Part shown: positions 55,091-62,997 of the stretch, piece by piece
Numbering within the stretch: position 1 is the stretch's first letter
Layout: each line of letters opens with the position of its first letter
NCBI GenBank assembly: GCA_947475165.1
Contig: CANJLD010000017.1
Span: forward strand, 1 to 64,000
DNA from: Bacteroidota bacterium
GTDB taxonomy: Bacteria > Bacteroidota > Bacteroidia > Chitinophagales > LD1
DNA length: 64,000 nt
Direction of reading: 5' to 3'
The notes under the pieces: generated by a model
Database searches by the model: none
Told to the model about the DNA's origin: nothing
What the model saw: only the letters and a program-made list of their open reading frames with translations
Position numbers and translations under genes: made by a program

Positions 55091-55134
55091 AAAAAGAAAA
55101 AGCCCTCGCTATTTAGTGAGGGCTTTTTCTTTTT
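55091..55134. terminator. Bidirectional terminator after ribosomal piece B
   Basis: Stem AAAAAGAAAAAGCCCTCGCT / AGTGAGGGCTTTTTCTTTTT with a four-base loop, between the convergent rplV gene and the small membrane protein gene. It can stop transcription from either side. Confidence 0.92.
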
Positions 55135-55175
55135 AGGTTATACAGAGCAATTTCATGCTAAGCGAAGCTGAAGCA

Positions 55176-55520
55176 TTATGCCTGATTAGGTTCGGCAGTA
55201 GCTTCTGCTTTTCCCCATTTATGTTTGCAGCGCACTGCAAATTCGGTTTTAAATTTATCGCGGTCTTCGGGTGTCATACTTTCCCATTTGGCTTTCCAAA
55301 ATCTTTTCTGCCCCCATCCACCGCTGCCACGCATATGCATTCCTCCTAAAAGAATTTTGGAAAGAATCACAAGTCCGATTGCCTGTGTAAAATCAATGGT
55401 TTTCAGATTGAATAAATCGGGCATTAGCCAGTTCCATAAGTACATGGTAACATACCCAAACAAGAAAAATGCCAGTACCATCAACGCTGCTATTCCGATT
55501 CCTCTATATATCCACTTCAT
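55176..55520 (-). CDS. Small membrane protein paired with an ECF sigma factor
   Basis: A 114-residue protein with two predicted membrane segments (about residues 7-29 and 40-57) and a basic cytoplasmic-type tail (GQKRFWKAKWESMTPEDRDKFKTEFAVRCKHKW). It lies 12 nt after the sigma factor gene and is probably translated with it. It may sequester or modulate the sigma factor, but no anti-sigma zinc-finger or other known domain is visible. Confidence 0.7.
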   Translation of the reverse strand: MKWIYRGIGIAALMVLAFFLFGYVTMYLWNWLMPDLFNLKTIDFTQAIGLVILSKILLGGMHMRGSGGWGQKRFWKAKWESMTPEDRDKFKTEFAVRCKHKWGKAEATAEPNQA

Positions 55521-55531
55521 GGTATTCTGTT

Positions 55532-56095
55532 TTATGTGTTGAATAAATCGTTATACAAACTCTGTAAACGCTCGCGTAAATAAAGAACCGCATAACGTTT
55601 TCTTGAAAGCAGCGTGTTCACATTCGCTCCGGTTATCTGCTCAATTTCCTGAAAACTCTTGTCTTCAATTTCGTGCATAATAAAAACCTCGCGCTGCTCT
55701 TTGGGCAGTTCACTTAAGGCTTCTTCCAAACCTTTCATAATAGCTTCGCGCATCATTTCGGTTTCAGGCGAATTCAAATTGCCCGGAAGGAAATCAGAAA
55801 TATCAAGACGGTCTCCATCATCACCGGCACGCACAGCAAAGTGCGCTTCAAGAGAATCCGGTTTCTTTTTACGGTAACGGTCAGTAATCTTATTGCGCGC
55901 CACGGTAAACATCCACGAAGCCATTTGCTCCACGGGTTTCATCAGGCGGTAAGTGTTTACCAGTTCATAAAAAACATCCTGCAGCACATCTTCTGCATCT
56001 TCTTGGCTAGGCACTCTTCTGCGAATGAATTCGAGCAGACGCCTGCGCTCTTTTTCAACCGTCTGGCGGATAGATTCATTCTGAATGTCTGACAT
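55532..56095 (-). CDS. ECF RNA polymerase sigma factor
   Basis: 187 residues from MSDIQNESIRQTVEKERRRLLEFIRRRVPSQEDAEDVLQDVFYEL (region 2.1-2.2), MASWMFTVARNKITDRYRKKK (2.3-2.4) and, after a long linker, region 4: ELPKEQREVFIMHEIEDKSFQEIEQITGANVNTLLSRKRYAVLYLRERL. An upstream in-frame start at 56116 is less likely. Regulatory target unknown. Confidence 0.9.
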   Translation of the reverse strand: MSDIQNESIRQTVEKERRRLLEFIRRRVPSQEDAEDVLQDVFYELVNTYRLMKPVEQMASWMFTVARNKITDRYRKKKPDSLEAHFAVRAGDDGDRLDISDFLPGNLNSPETEMMREAIMKGLEEALSELPKEQREVFIMHEIEDKSFQEIEQITGANVNTLLSRKRYAVLYLRERLQSLYNDLFNT

Positions 56096-56179
56096 TGCAA
56101 TACTTAGGGTTACCATAGTTCTTTCTTCTATAAAATGATTGACGAGGTAGAAGAAAGAATATTTTACAAAGGTGTGCTT

Positions 56180-56797
56180 TTATTGCTCGCAATACACCAA
56201 AAACTTATCCTCGAAGAAATCCTCTTCAAAAAACTTGGGAAGAGGGATTTTGTTAGCATTCTTAACCACCGAAATTTCAGCATCAATATCACCGCCTTTT
56301 AAGCAAATAAGCCCGTTGTGAACGGTATGATGATTCTTTGAAAGGTATTTACCTTTTGTCCAATTCAACAAGTCAGATAAAGGAGCAACCGCACGCGATA
56401 CCACATAATCATATTGATAAGGCATATCTTCAGAACGTGAGTGAAACGTAAAAACGTTTTGCAAACCAATTTCTTCCTTTACTGCTTCAATCACTTTCAG
56501 TTTCTTGCCTATAGAATCAACTAAATGAAATCTGGCATCGGGAAAAAGAATGGCAAGCGGAATACCGGGAAAGCCACCACCGGTTCCCAAATCCATAATC
56601 TTGGTGGCATTATTAAACTGAATGAATTTGGCTATGCTGAGTGAATGAAGAATATGACGCTCGTAAAGATTCTCAATATCCTTCCGCGAAATCACATTAA
56701 TTTTTTCGTTCCACTCCGAATAAATTTTTTGGAGCGAGGCGAATTCCTGTATTTGTTTTTGTGTGAGGTCGGGAAAATATTTGAGAATGAGTTCCAT
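56180..56797 (-). CDS. rsmG: 16S rRNA (guanine-527-N7)-methyltransferase
   Basis: A 205-residue RsmG/GidB protein: MELILKYFPDLTQKQIQEF, NVISRKDIENLYERHILHSLSIAKF, SAM-binding IMDLGTGGGFPGIPLAILFPDA and YDYVVSRAVAPLSDLL. Methylates G527 of 16S rRNA, using SAM. It follows a sigma factor gene on the same strand with a 26-nt gap. Confidence 0.96.
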   Translation of the reverse strand: MELILKYFPDLTQKQIQEFASLQKIYSEWNEKINVISRKDIENLYERHILHSLSIAKFIQFNNATKIMDLGTGGGFPGIPLAILFPDARFHLVDSIGKKLKVIEAVKEEIGLQNVFTFHSRSEDMPYQYDYVVSRAVAPLSDLLNWTKGKYLSKNHHTVHNGLICLKGGDIDAEISVVKNANKIPLPKFFEEDFFEDKFLVYCEQ

Positions 56798-56823
56798 GGC
56801 AATTCGGTCTCCCGACTTCCGGC

Positions 56824-57429
56824 TTAATATTTCTCTTTGGTAACTTTCAGAATATTGTAGAGCATATCTTTAGCACGGAAAAGTTGCGCTTTTACTGTTC
56901 CAAGAGGAATGTCCAATTTTTCTGCAATTTCTTCGTAAGCTAATTCATCCAAATAGCGAAGTTCAATTAACGAACGATACTTTGGCGAAAGCTGTTCGAT
57001 AGCCGCGCGTATTTTAGCTGCGCGCTGTTCTTTCACCATGCTTTCTTCCGGATTCGCATTATGGTCTTTCACTGCTATAGGAGTAATCTCTCCATCTTCA
57101 GTAGAAGTAGTCTGGTCAAGCGAAGTGGTTAGCAATTTTTTCTTGCGGATAAAATCGATAGAGTTGTTCGTAGCAATTTTGAATAGCCAGGTACTGAAAG
57201 CAAAATCGGCAGAGTAATTAGCAATACTGTTGAACGCTTTGCCGAAAGCTTCGAGCGTCAAATCCTCGGCATCATCACGGTTGTGTACCATCTTGAGTAC
57301 CATAAAGAAAATAGAATCACGATAGCGCGTCATCAGTTTTCCGAATGCAGCCTGGTCGCCTTTCTTAGCTAAATCAACTAATTCAAGGTCTTCTTGTGCG
57401 CGTGCTGAAAATTTGTGATTTAAGTCCAA
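56824..57429 (-). CDS. ECF sigma factor (sigma-W-like)
   Basis: A 201-residue protein: LVDLAKKGDQAAFGKLMTRYRDSIFFMVLKMVHNRDDAEDLTLEAFGKAF (region 2), FAFSTWLFKIATNNSIDFIRKKK (2.3-2.4) and region 4 AIEQLSPKYRSLIELRYLDELAYEEIAEKLDIPLGTVKAQLFRAK. It overlaps the upstream GT2 gene by 10 nt, so it is cotranscribed with it and rsmG. No anti-sigma gene is adjacent. Confidence 0.93.
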   Translation of the reverse strand: MDLNHKFSARAQEDLELVDLAKKGDQAAFGKLMTRYRDSIFFMVLKMVHNRDDAEDLTLEAFGKAFNSIANYSADFAFSTWLFKIATNNSIDFIRKKKLLTTSLDQTTSTEDGEITPIAVKDHNANPEESMVKEQRAAKIRAAIEQLSPKYRSLIELRYLDELAYEEIAEKLDIPLGTVKAQLFRAKDMLYNILKVTKEKY

Positions 57430-58526
57430 CTGTTTTTTGGTTTTAGCAATAATAAGAAAAATATTATCAGCAGATATAACGTGTAAGTTATATCTAATAG
57501 CGGAGAAAGAAAGCGCAAATCAGATGAGCCGAGTTTGCCATATACTCTGAACATAGAAACAAATTTAAGCAGAAGCGTGCCAAAGAAAATGGCAAGCACC
57601 AGTTTTACGGAAGCCACTTTTACCAATAGAAAAATAAAAACTGCGTAGAATAAAAAACTGCTGAGCGAAAATAAGAACAGCAATGCCATGTGATGAAATT
57701 TATAGCTGAAACTCGAACGCAGATGTCTGCGCTTTTGATTCAGCCAGGCACTGAAACTTGTTTGTGGCTTAGTATAAACGAAAGCATCCTTATCAATACA
57801 CAACTCTGTGTTCTTACCGGTGGCTACTGCGTTTACAAACAAATCATCGTCACCGGTGGGTATGTTTTTATTTTTGTCGAAGCCTTTGAAGGAATGGAAT
57901 AAATCTTTTTTGTAAGAAAGATTTCTGCCTACGCCCATATATGGCAAACCAAGTTTTGCGAAACCGAAATACTGAATGGCGGTGATAAAGTTTTCGTAGC
58001 GAATCAGTTTATTCAGAAAGCCCGGTTGCTTTTCATACGGTGAATGCGCTAATACAATCTTTGTTTCGTTCATGTAAGCACCAACAACTTTTGCCAACCA
58101 GTACGTGGTAGCAGGGCGACAATCTGCATCGGTTACAACTATGGTATCGAAGGTGGCGGCTTCAATACCTTTCATTAATGCATATTTTTTTCCGGCATAA
58201 GTTTTTGCCTCGTTTGCGTCAACATTTATAATCTTAAAATTCTTATTGCGCAAATAATATTCTACCAATACATCGGCAGTGTTATCGGTGCTTTGGTCGT
58301 TTACTACAATTACTTCATATTGCTTGTATTGCTGAATAAGCACCACCTTTAAATATTGCGCGAGGTTCTGCGCCTCGTTCTTAGCACAAATAATTACCGA
58401 TGCCGGTGGAAGAAATTCAGGTAGTCCGCTAAACGGGCGCACAAAATTTAAGCGCACGAATACCAGCATATAGTATAGGCACTGAATCGCAGCACACGCT
58501 ATAAATATTTTCAACTCGATAGACAT
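57420..58526 (-). CDS. Family 2 glycosyltransferase with membrane segments
   Basis: A 368-residue membrane protein. N-terminal signal anchor (about residues 5-27), GT-A domain (PPASVIICAKNEAQNLAQYL, VVTDADCRPATTYWLAK with a DxD-type motif), the GIDEASY-like NIPTGDDDLFVNAV and QKRRHLRSS (QxxRW-type motif), and three C-terminal membrane helices. It is typical of enzymes making surface polysaccharide or glycolipid. Confidence 0.9.
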   Translation of the reverse strand: MSIELKIFIACAAIQCLYYMLVFVRLNFVRPFSGLPEFLPPASVIICAKNEAQNLAQYLKVVLIQQYKQYEVIVVNDQSTDNTADVLVEYYLRNKNFKIINVDANEAKTYAGKKYALMKGIEAATFDTIVVTDADCRPATTYWLAKVVGAYMNETKIVLAHSPYEKQPGFLNKLIRYENFITAIQYFGFAKLGLPYMGVGRNLSYKKDLFHSFKGFDKNKNIPTGDDDLFVNAVATGKNTELCIDKDAFVYTKPQTSFSAWLNQKRRHLRSSFSYKFHHMALLFLFSLSSFLFYAVFIFLLVKVASVKLVLAIFFGTLLLKFVSMFRVYGKLGSSDLRFLSPLLDITYTLYLLIIFFLLLLKPKNSWT

Positions 58527-58638
58527 GAGATGACAAAGAAAATAATTGCGGCAAGTTGATGAAGAGTTGGTGATAGAAAGTTATCCGCACTCTACTGCTC
58601 CACTCGCGGTCACATTCCTTTTATTTTATTTTCGCCCA

Positions 58639-59769
58639 ATGCAGTTCAACTTAGTTGCCGAAGACAAACAAACGAAAGCAAGAGCCGGTGAGCTTTTTAC
58701 CGACCACGGAAAAATTGAAACACCCATTTTTATGCCGGTGGGCACACTGGGCGCAGTGAAGGCAGTACACATGCATGAGTTGACGGAGTTTGTGAAGGCA
58801 CAAATTATTCTCGGCAACACGTATCATCTCTATTTAAGACCGAAAGTTGAAATAATTGAAAAAGCTGGTGGCTTGCACAAATTCAACGGATGGAGCGGGC
58901 CGATACTTACCGACAGTGGTGGCTTTCAGGTTCATTCACTTTCTGATATTCGAAAAATAAAGGAGGAAGGAGTGGAATTCCGCAGTCATATTGATGGCTC
59001 GAAACATTTTTTTTCACCGGAAGGGGTGATGGATATTCAGCGGAAGATTGGAGCTGATATTATTATGGCGTTTGATGAATGCACGCCTTATCCCTGCGAG
59101 TTTGATTACGCACAGAAATCAATGCACATGACTCACCGGTGGCTGGAGCGTTGCATTAAGCGCTTTAATGAAACGGAATGCAATTACGGTTATCAGCAAA
59201 CTTTATTTCCTATTGTGCAAGGCAGCGTGTATCCGGAATTGAGAAAACAATCGGCAGAATTTATTGCTTCGATGAATGCGGAAGGAAATGCGATTGGCGG
59301 ATTAAGTGTAGGCGAACCGGATGAAGATATGTATGCCATGACTGAACTGGTTTGCGATATTCTTCCGAAAAATAAACCACGCTATTTGATGGGTGTAGGA
59401 ACACCTGCTAATATTCTTGAAAGTATTGCACTGGGCATTGATATGTTTGATTGTGTAATGCCAACGCGCAATGCGCGAAACGGAATGTTGTTTACCAAAC
59501 AAGGCATCATCAACATCCGCAACGAAAAATGGAAGGATGATTTTTCGCCTATTGATGAGGAGAGCGATTGTGTGTTAATGCGCACGCATACAAAAGCATT
59601 TCTTCGTCACTTAATGCACACCGGTGAAATGCTTGGCGGACAAATTTCGAGCATCAATAATTTGAGTTTGTATTTGTGGCTGGTAAAAGAAGCCAGAAAT
59701 AAAATTGTGGAAGGAACGTTTATGAACTGGAAAAAACAAGCAACAGAGAAATTGATGAGAAGATTGTAA
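58639..59769 (+). CDS. tgt: Queuine tRNA-ribosyltransferase (tRNA-guanine transglycosylase)
   Basis: 376 residues from MQFNLVAEDKQTKARAGELFTDHGKIETPIFMPVGTLGAVK; 31 codons upstream are rejected by family alignment. Catalytic aspartate in ILTDSGGFQVHSLSDI, QGSVYPELR, GGLSVGEPDEDM, MGVGTPANILESIALGIDMFDCVMPTRNARNGML. A zinc-binding C-terminal region is expected (CVLMRTHTKAFLRHLMHTGEM); of the usual CxCxxC cysteines only one is seen. Exchanges G34 for a preQ1 base in four tRNAs. Confidence 0.95.
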   Translation: MQFNLVAEDKQTKARAGELFTDHGKIETPIFMPVGTLGAVKAVHMHELTEFVKAQIILGNTYHLYLRPKVEIIEKAGGLHKFNGWSGPILTDSGGFQVHSLSDIRKIKEEGVEFRSHIDGSKHFFSPEGVMDIQRKIGADIIMAFDECTPYPCEFDYAQKSMHMTHRWLERCIKRFNETECNYGYQQTLFPIVQGSVYPELRKQSAEFIASMNAEGNAIGGLSVGEPDEDMYAMTELVCDILPKNKPRYLMGVGTPANILESIALGIDMFDCVMPTRNARNGMLFTKQGIINIRNEKWKDDFSPIDEESDCVLMRTHTKAFLRHLMHTGEMLGGQISSINNLSLYLWLVKEARNKIVEGTFMNWKKQATEKLMRRL

Positions 59770-59804
59770 TTCAATCTTCAATCTTCAATCTTCAATCTTC
59801 AATG
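59770..59804 (+). repeat. Heptamer repeat (TTCAATC) reaching the lptF/lptG start codon
   Basis: Four perfect TTCAATC units (59770-59797) are followed by TTCAATG, whose last three bases are the start codon of the permease gene. The array fills the whole gap from the tgt stop codon. A related TTCAATCTTCAAT sequence occurs inside the E1 gene at 14979-15010. Confidence 0.85.
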
Positions 59805-60878
59805 AAAAAACTCGACTGGTATATTCTCAAAAAATTCCTTGGCACGTTTGTGTTTATCATGGCGTTGCTATTGAGCATTACCATTGTAATTGACCTGAGT
59901 GAAAAGATTGATGCCTTTGTAGATAATCATGCTACAGTTAAAGTAATTGTGTTCGATTACTACATCTATTTTATTCCGTTTATCACTTCTATGATTGGGC
60001 CATTCTTTGTGTTGGTGGCAGTTATCTTTTTCACCTCACAGTTAGCGGAACGATCGGAGATTGTTGCCATACTAAACAGCGGAACAAGTTTTTACCGGAT
60101 GCTGTTTCCGTATTTTGTAGGAGCTACTATTCTGGCTATTGCATTTTATTACGGTAATCATTATTTCGTTCCGTATTCAAATACTAAGCGTATTGCTTTT
60201 GAAAAGAAGTATGTAAGCAAACCTATTGAAGGCTTGCGCTTTAATTTCCATCGCACGGTTGAACCAGGAACTATTATTTATATAGAGAATTATAAACCAT
60301 CAGATGCCACTGGTTACAAGTTTTCGATAGATAAATTTAAAGACGGCAAACTTGTTTACAAACTCCGTTCTGAAAAAATTGAGTGGGATAGTAGTCATCA
60401 GCATTGGCGAATTTTGAATTACTATATCCGTGAGTTAAGTGCTGCCGGTGATAAAATTGCATCGGGAGTTTTAATGGATACGGCTCTAACATTTAAGCCT
60501 GCAGATATTAAGTTCACGGAAATGTATAAAGATGTAATGACCACACCGGAATTGGTGGCGCACATTAATGAAATGAAGGAAAGCGGTCAGAGCGATGTTG
60601 AATTTTTTGAAGTGGAACGTTACCGCAGAACTTCTTCTTCGTTCAGTATTTATATTATGGTGTTGATTGGTGTTAGCGTGGCTTCGCGTAAAGTTAGAGG
60701 TGGGTTAGGATGGCATTTAGTGTTGGGTATTGGCCTAAGCGCACTTTATGAAATTATAATGAAGTTCTCTACTACCTTTTCTACCAATTCTTCGTTGCCT
60801 CCTTTTTTAGGAGTTTGGATTCCGAATCTACTTTATATGGCATTGGCTATTTACTTGGTGCGCAAGGCTCCTAAATAA
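59802..60878 (+). CDS. LptF/LptG-family lipopolysaccharide export permease
   Basis: A 358-residue protein with the YjgP/YjgQ pattern: MKKLDWYILKKFLGTFVFIMALLLSITIVIDLSEKI, GPFFVLVAVIFFTSQLAERSEIVAILNSGTSFYRML, a periplasmic beta-jellyroll part (about residues 130-270) and three C-terminal helices. It extracts LPS from the inner membrane with LptB. It starts right after tgt; whether it is LptF or LptG cannot be told. The second partner is not in the window. Confidence 0.9.
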   Translation: MKKLDWYILKKFLGTFVFIMALLLSITIVIDLSEKIDAFVDNHATVKVIVFDYYIYFIPFITSMIGPFFVLVAVIFFTSQLAERSEIVAILNSGTSFYRMLFPYFVGATILAIAFYYGNHYFVPYSNTKRIAFEKKYVSKPIEGLRFNFHRTVEPGTIIYIENYKPSDATGYKFSIDKFKDGKLVYKLRSEKIEWDSSHQHWRILNYYIRELSAAGDKIASGVLMDTALTFKPADIKFTEMYKDVMTTPELVAHINEMKESGQSDVEFFEVERYRRTSSSFSIYIMVLIGVSVASRKVRGGLGWHLVLGIGLSALYEIIMKFSTTFSTNSSLPPFLGVWIPNLLYMALAIYLVRKAPK

Positions 60879-60911
60879 AAGCCGTAAACAAAAAAATGCA
60901 AAGGATATATA

Positions 60912-60957
60912 AAAAGCAAAAAGGCTAAACCGTAACCGGTTTAGCCTTTTTGCTTTT
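60912..60957. terminator. Bidirectional terminator between the LptF/G and PKD genes
   Basis: A 21-bp perfect stem (left arm begins AAAAGCAAAAAGGCTAAACC) with a four-base loop, between two convergent genes. Confidence 0.92.
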
Positions 60958-60970
60958 GAGGTGAAATCTC

Positions 60971-62767
60971 CTACTCGGCACCGCTCATGCTGGTGCCCAT
61001 TTGAATATTGTTCTCTAAAGTTTTTGAATTAGTACAACCGTTTTTGTTATAAGCAATTATACGAACGTTAAAGTTGCCAGGTGTGTTGTATATGTGAACC
61101 GGATTAGCTGATGCTTCGGTGTAACCGTCACCAAAATCCCACATGTATTTAAGGTTAGCTGCTCCGTTTGTTTTATTCTTAAAGCTGAAAAGGAATGGAG
61201 GCACTAATGTTTGCGATGAAGCTGTCATTTCAAAATCTACATTCAGGTTGTCTACATGTACGTAATCTTTCAGTATCATAGTTGAATCGCAGCCATCGCC
61301 ATAAGCGGTGAGCGAAACAGTATAACGCCCGTTATTCTTATAAACGTGGAAAGGATTTTTTTGAGTAGAAGTTTCGCCATCGCCAAAACTCCATAAGTAC
61401 GAAGCCGCGTTTGGTGTAAAATTGGTGAACTTAATCTGGTAACCGGCACATGCAAAAGTATCGGATTTAAACCCAACTTTTGGTTTTAAAGCATGAATCA
61501 CTTTCTCTGATTCTTTCTTTATCGTGCAACCGGTGCTGTCGGTTACTTCTAAGCTTACTTTGTAGTTACCAGCTGCTGCGTAAACTTTCTCCGCTTCGTT
61601 CTTAGTAGAAACTGTTCCATCGCCAAAATTCCACAGCACCACAGCGGTGTTAGGCGTATTGTTTTTCAATTTTACCGACACTGGTTCGTTACATGAAGAA
61701 GATATATCGGAAGTAAACGAAGTGTTGATTCCTTTACGCACAGTAACATAAGCGATGCGCGTAGTTGTTTCGCTGCACTCACCTTCGGTTACCGTAAACT
61801 TCACCGAAAAATTACCCGGTTTAACGAAAGCCTTTTCGGGATTACATTCTGCAGAAGTTGTTCCATCGCCAAATTCCCAAGCCCATTTGCTGCCTTTAAA
61901 TTTAGATGTGTTTACAAAACGAAGTACTTCACCGGTGCATGCCTGATCTTTTTCAGCAATAAAATCAGCTTTCAGTTTGGTTACGCTTACTTTTTGTGTA
62001 GCCACATCTGCACATCCGTTTTGATCTTTTACTTCTAAGGCTACTTCATACTTGCCTTGTGCAAAAAGGTGCGAAGGATTTATTTCGGATGATGTTTTGG
62101 TATCGCCAAATGACCATGAATAAGTCAGTTTGTTATCACCGGTTGATTGATTGGAAAAAGCAATTTGCTGCGACTCGCTGCAACTGCTTACTACCGATGG
62201 TTTAAATTCAGCTACCGGTTTAGCGCTTGCCTGAATCATTGAGTAAGCAGTTTTGTTTGACATACAGCCATTAGCATCTGTAACCATCAAAGAAACATCA
62301 AATTGCCCTGCGTTTTTATAAATATGACTTGTGTTAGCAATTTTATCTCCGTTAATAGTTTTGCCATCGCCAAAGCCCCATATATAATTTACAATAGGTG
62401 ATGTGCCGGTTGATTGACTGGTAAAGTTTACTGCATCGGCAGCACAGGCTTTTGTTTTATCGGTAGTGAACTCTGCTTTTGGAGATGCAAATACAGTGAT
62501 GTCAGTAGTAGTAGTTTCATTGTTTACCAATAGGGTTACTTTGTAAGTGCCAGGTTCAAGAAATACTACTGATGGTGTTTTGCGGTCGCTTTTATAACCA
62601 TTGCCAAAATCCCAGCTATAGGTTGCTCCGGCAGTTTCAGCCGCAGTATTAAAGTTGATTTGCAATGGAGAGCAGCCTGATATTTTATCGGCTTCAATCT
62701 TAACAGCAGTAGAAGCAAAGCCAAACTGACTGAAAAGTAACAGGTAAATACATAGTAAAGATTTCAT
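60971..62767 (-). CDS. Exported PKD-repeat protein without a sorting domain
   Basis: A 598-residue protein: signal peptide (about residues 1-18, ending GFAS) and seven PKD domains in tandem (WDFGNG, WGFGDG, WSFGDT, WEFGDG, WNFGDG, WSFGDG, WDFGDG), with repeated cysteine pairs. The C-terminus (NNIQMGTSMSGAE) shows no T9SS domain, so it may be periplasmic, or be secreted by another route. It is closely similar in layout to the cargo gene at 29.6 kb, and its upstream region has the same TGGTAGTG and CAAAAGTTTAA words. Confidence 0.85.
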   Translation of the reverse strand: MKSLLCIYLLLFSQFGFASTAVKIEADKISGCSPLQINFNTAAETAGATYSWDFGNGYKSDRKTPSVVFLEPGTYKVTLLVNNETTTTDITVFASPKAEFTTDKTKACAADAVNFTSQSTGTSPIVNYIWGFGDGKTINGDKIANTSHIYKNAGQFDVSLMVTDANGCMSNKTAYSMIQASAKPVAEFKPSVVSSCSESQQIAFSNQSTGDNKLTYSWSFGDTKTSSEINPSHLFAQGKYEVALEVKDQNGCADVATQKVSVTKLKADFIAEKDQACTGEVLRFVNTSKFKGSKWAWEFGDGTTSAECNPEKAFVKPGNFSVKFTVTEGECSETTTRIAYVTVRKGINTSFTSDISSSCNEPVSVKLKNNTPNTAVVLWNFGDGTVSTKNEAEKVYAAAGNYKVSLEVTDSTGCTIKKESEKVIHALKPKVGFKSDTFACAGYQIKFTNFTPNAASYLWSFGDGETSTQKNPFHVYKNNGRYTVSLTAYGDGCDSTMILKDYVHVDNLNVDFEMTASSQTLVPPFLFSFKNKTNGAANLKYMWDFGDGYTEASANPVHIYNTPGNFNVRIIAYNKNGCTNSKTLENNIQMGTSMSGAE

Positions 62768-62882
62768 AATAGCAGATAAGTTTGGGTAAATAAACGGATT
62801 GGAACTGCCTTAAGATACGGTTAAGCGCTTTAATAATACACTCTGCACTTTGTATTTAACTAAATAGTAGACACCGGTTGCT

Positions 62883-62901
62883 TGGTAGTGCAAAAGTTTA
62901 A
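62883..62901 (-). promoter_or_regulatory. TGGTAGTG-CAAAAGTTTAA motif upstream of the PKD gene
   Basis: TGGTAGTG directly followed by CAAAAGTTTAA; both words occur at 29489-29518 upstream of the other PKD gene. It lies about 115 nt before the start codon. The rest of this 230-bp gap shows nothing else clear besides the terminator at 62945. Confidence 0.35.
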
Positions 62902-62944
62902 ACTTGTATTTAGCATTTCGCTAAAACTGAATTTAGCAACAAAC

Positions 62945-62978
62945 AAAAAAGCGAAGCCAATACCGGCTTCGCTTTTTT
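62945..62978 (-). terminator. Terminator of the MORN-like gene
   Basis: AAAAAAGCGAAGCC / GGCTTCGCTTTTTT with a six-base loop, 19 nt after the stop codon of the MORN-like gene on the minus strand. Confidence 0.88.
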
Positions 62979-62997
62979 AAAATAATGCACTTTTAGT

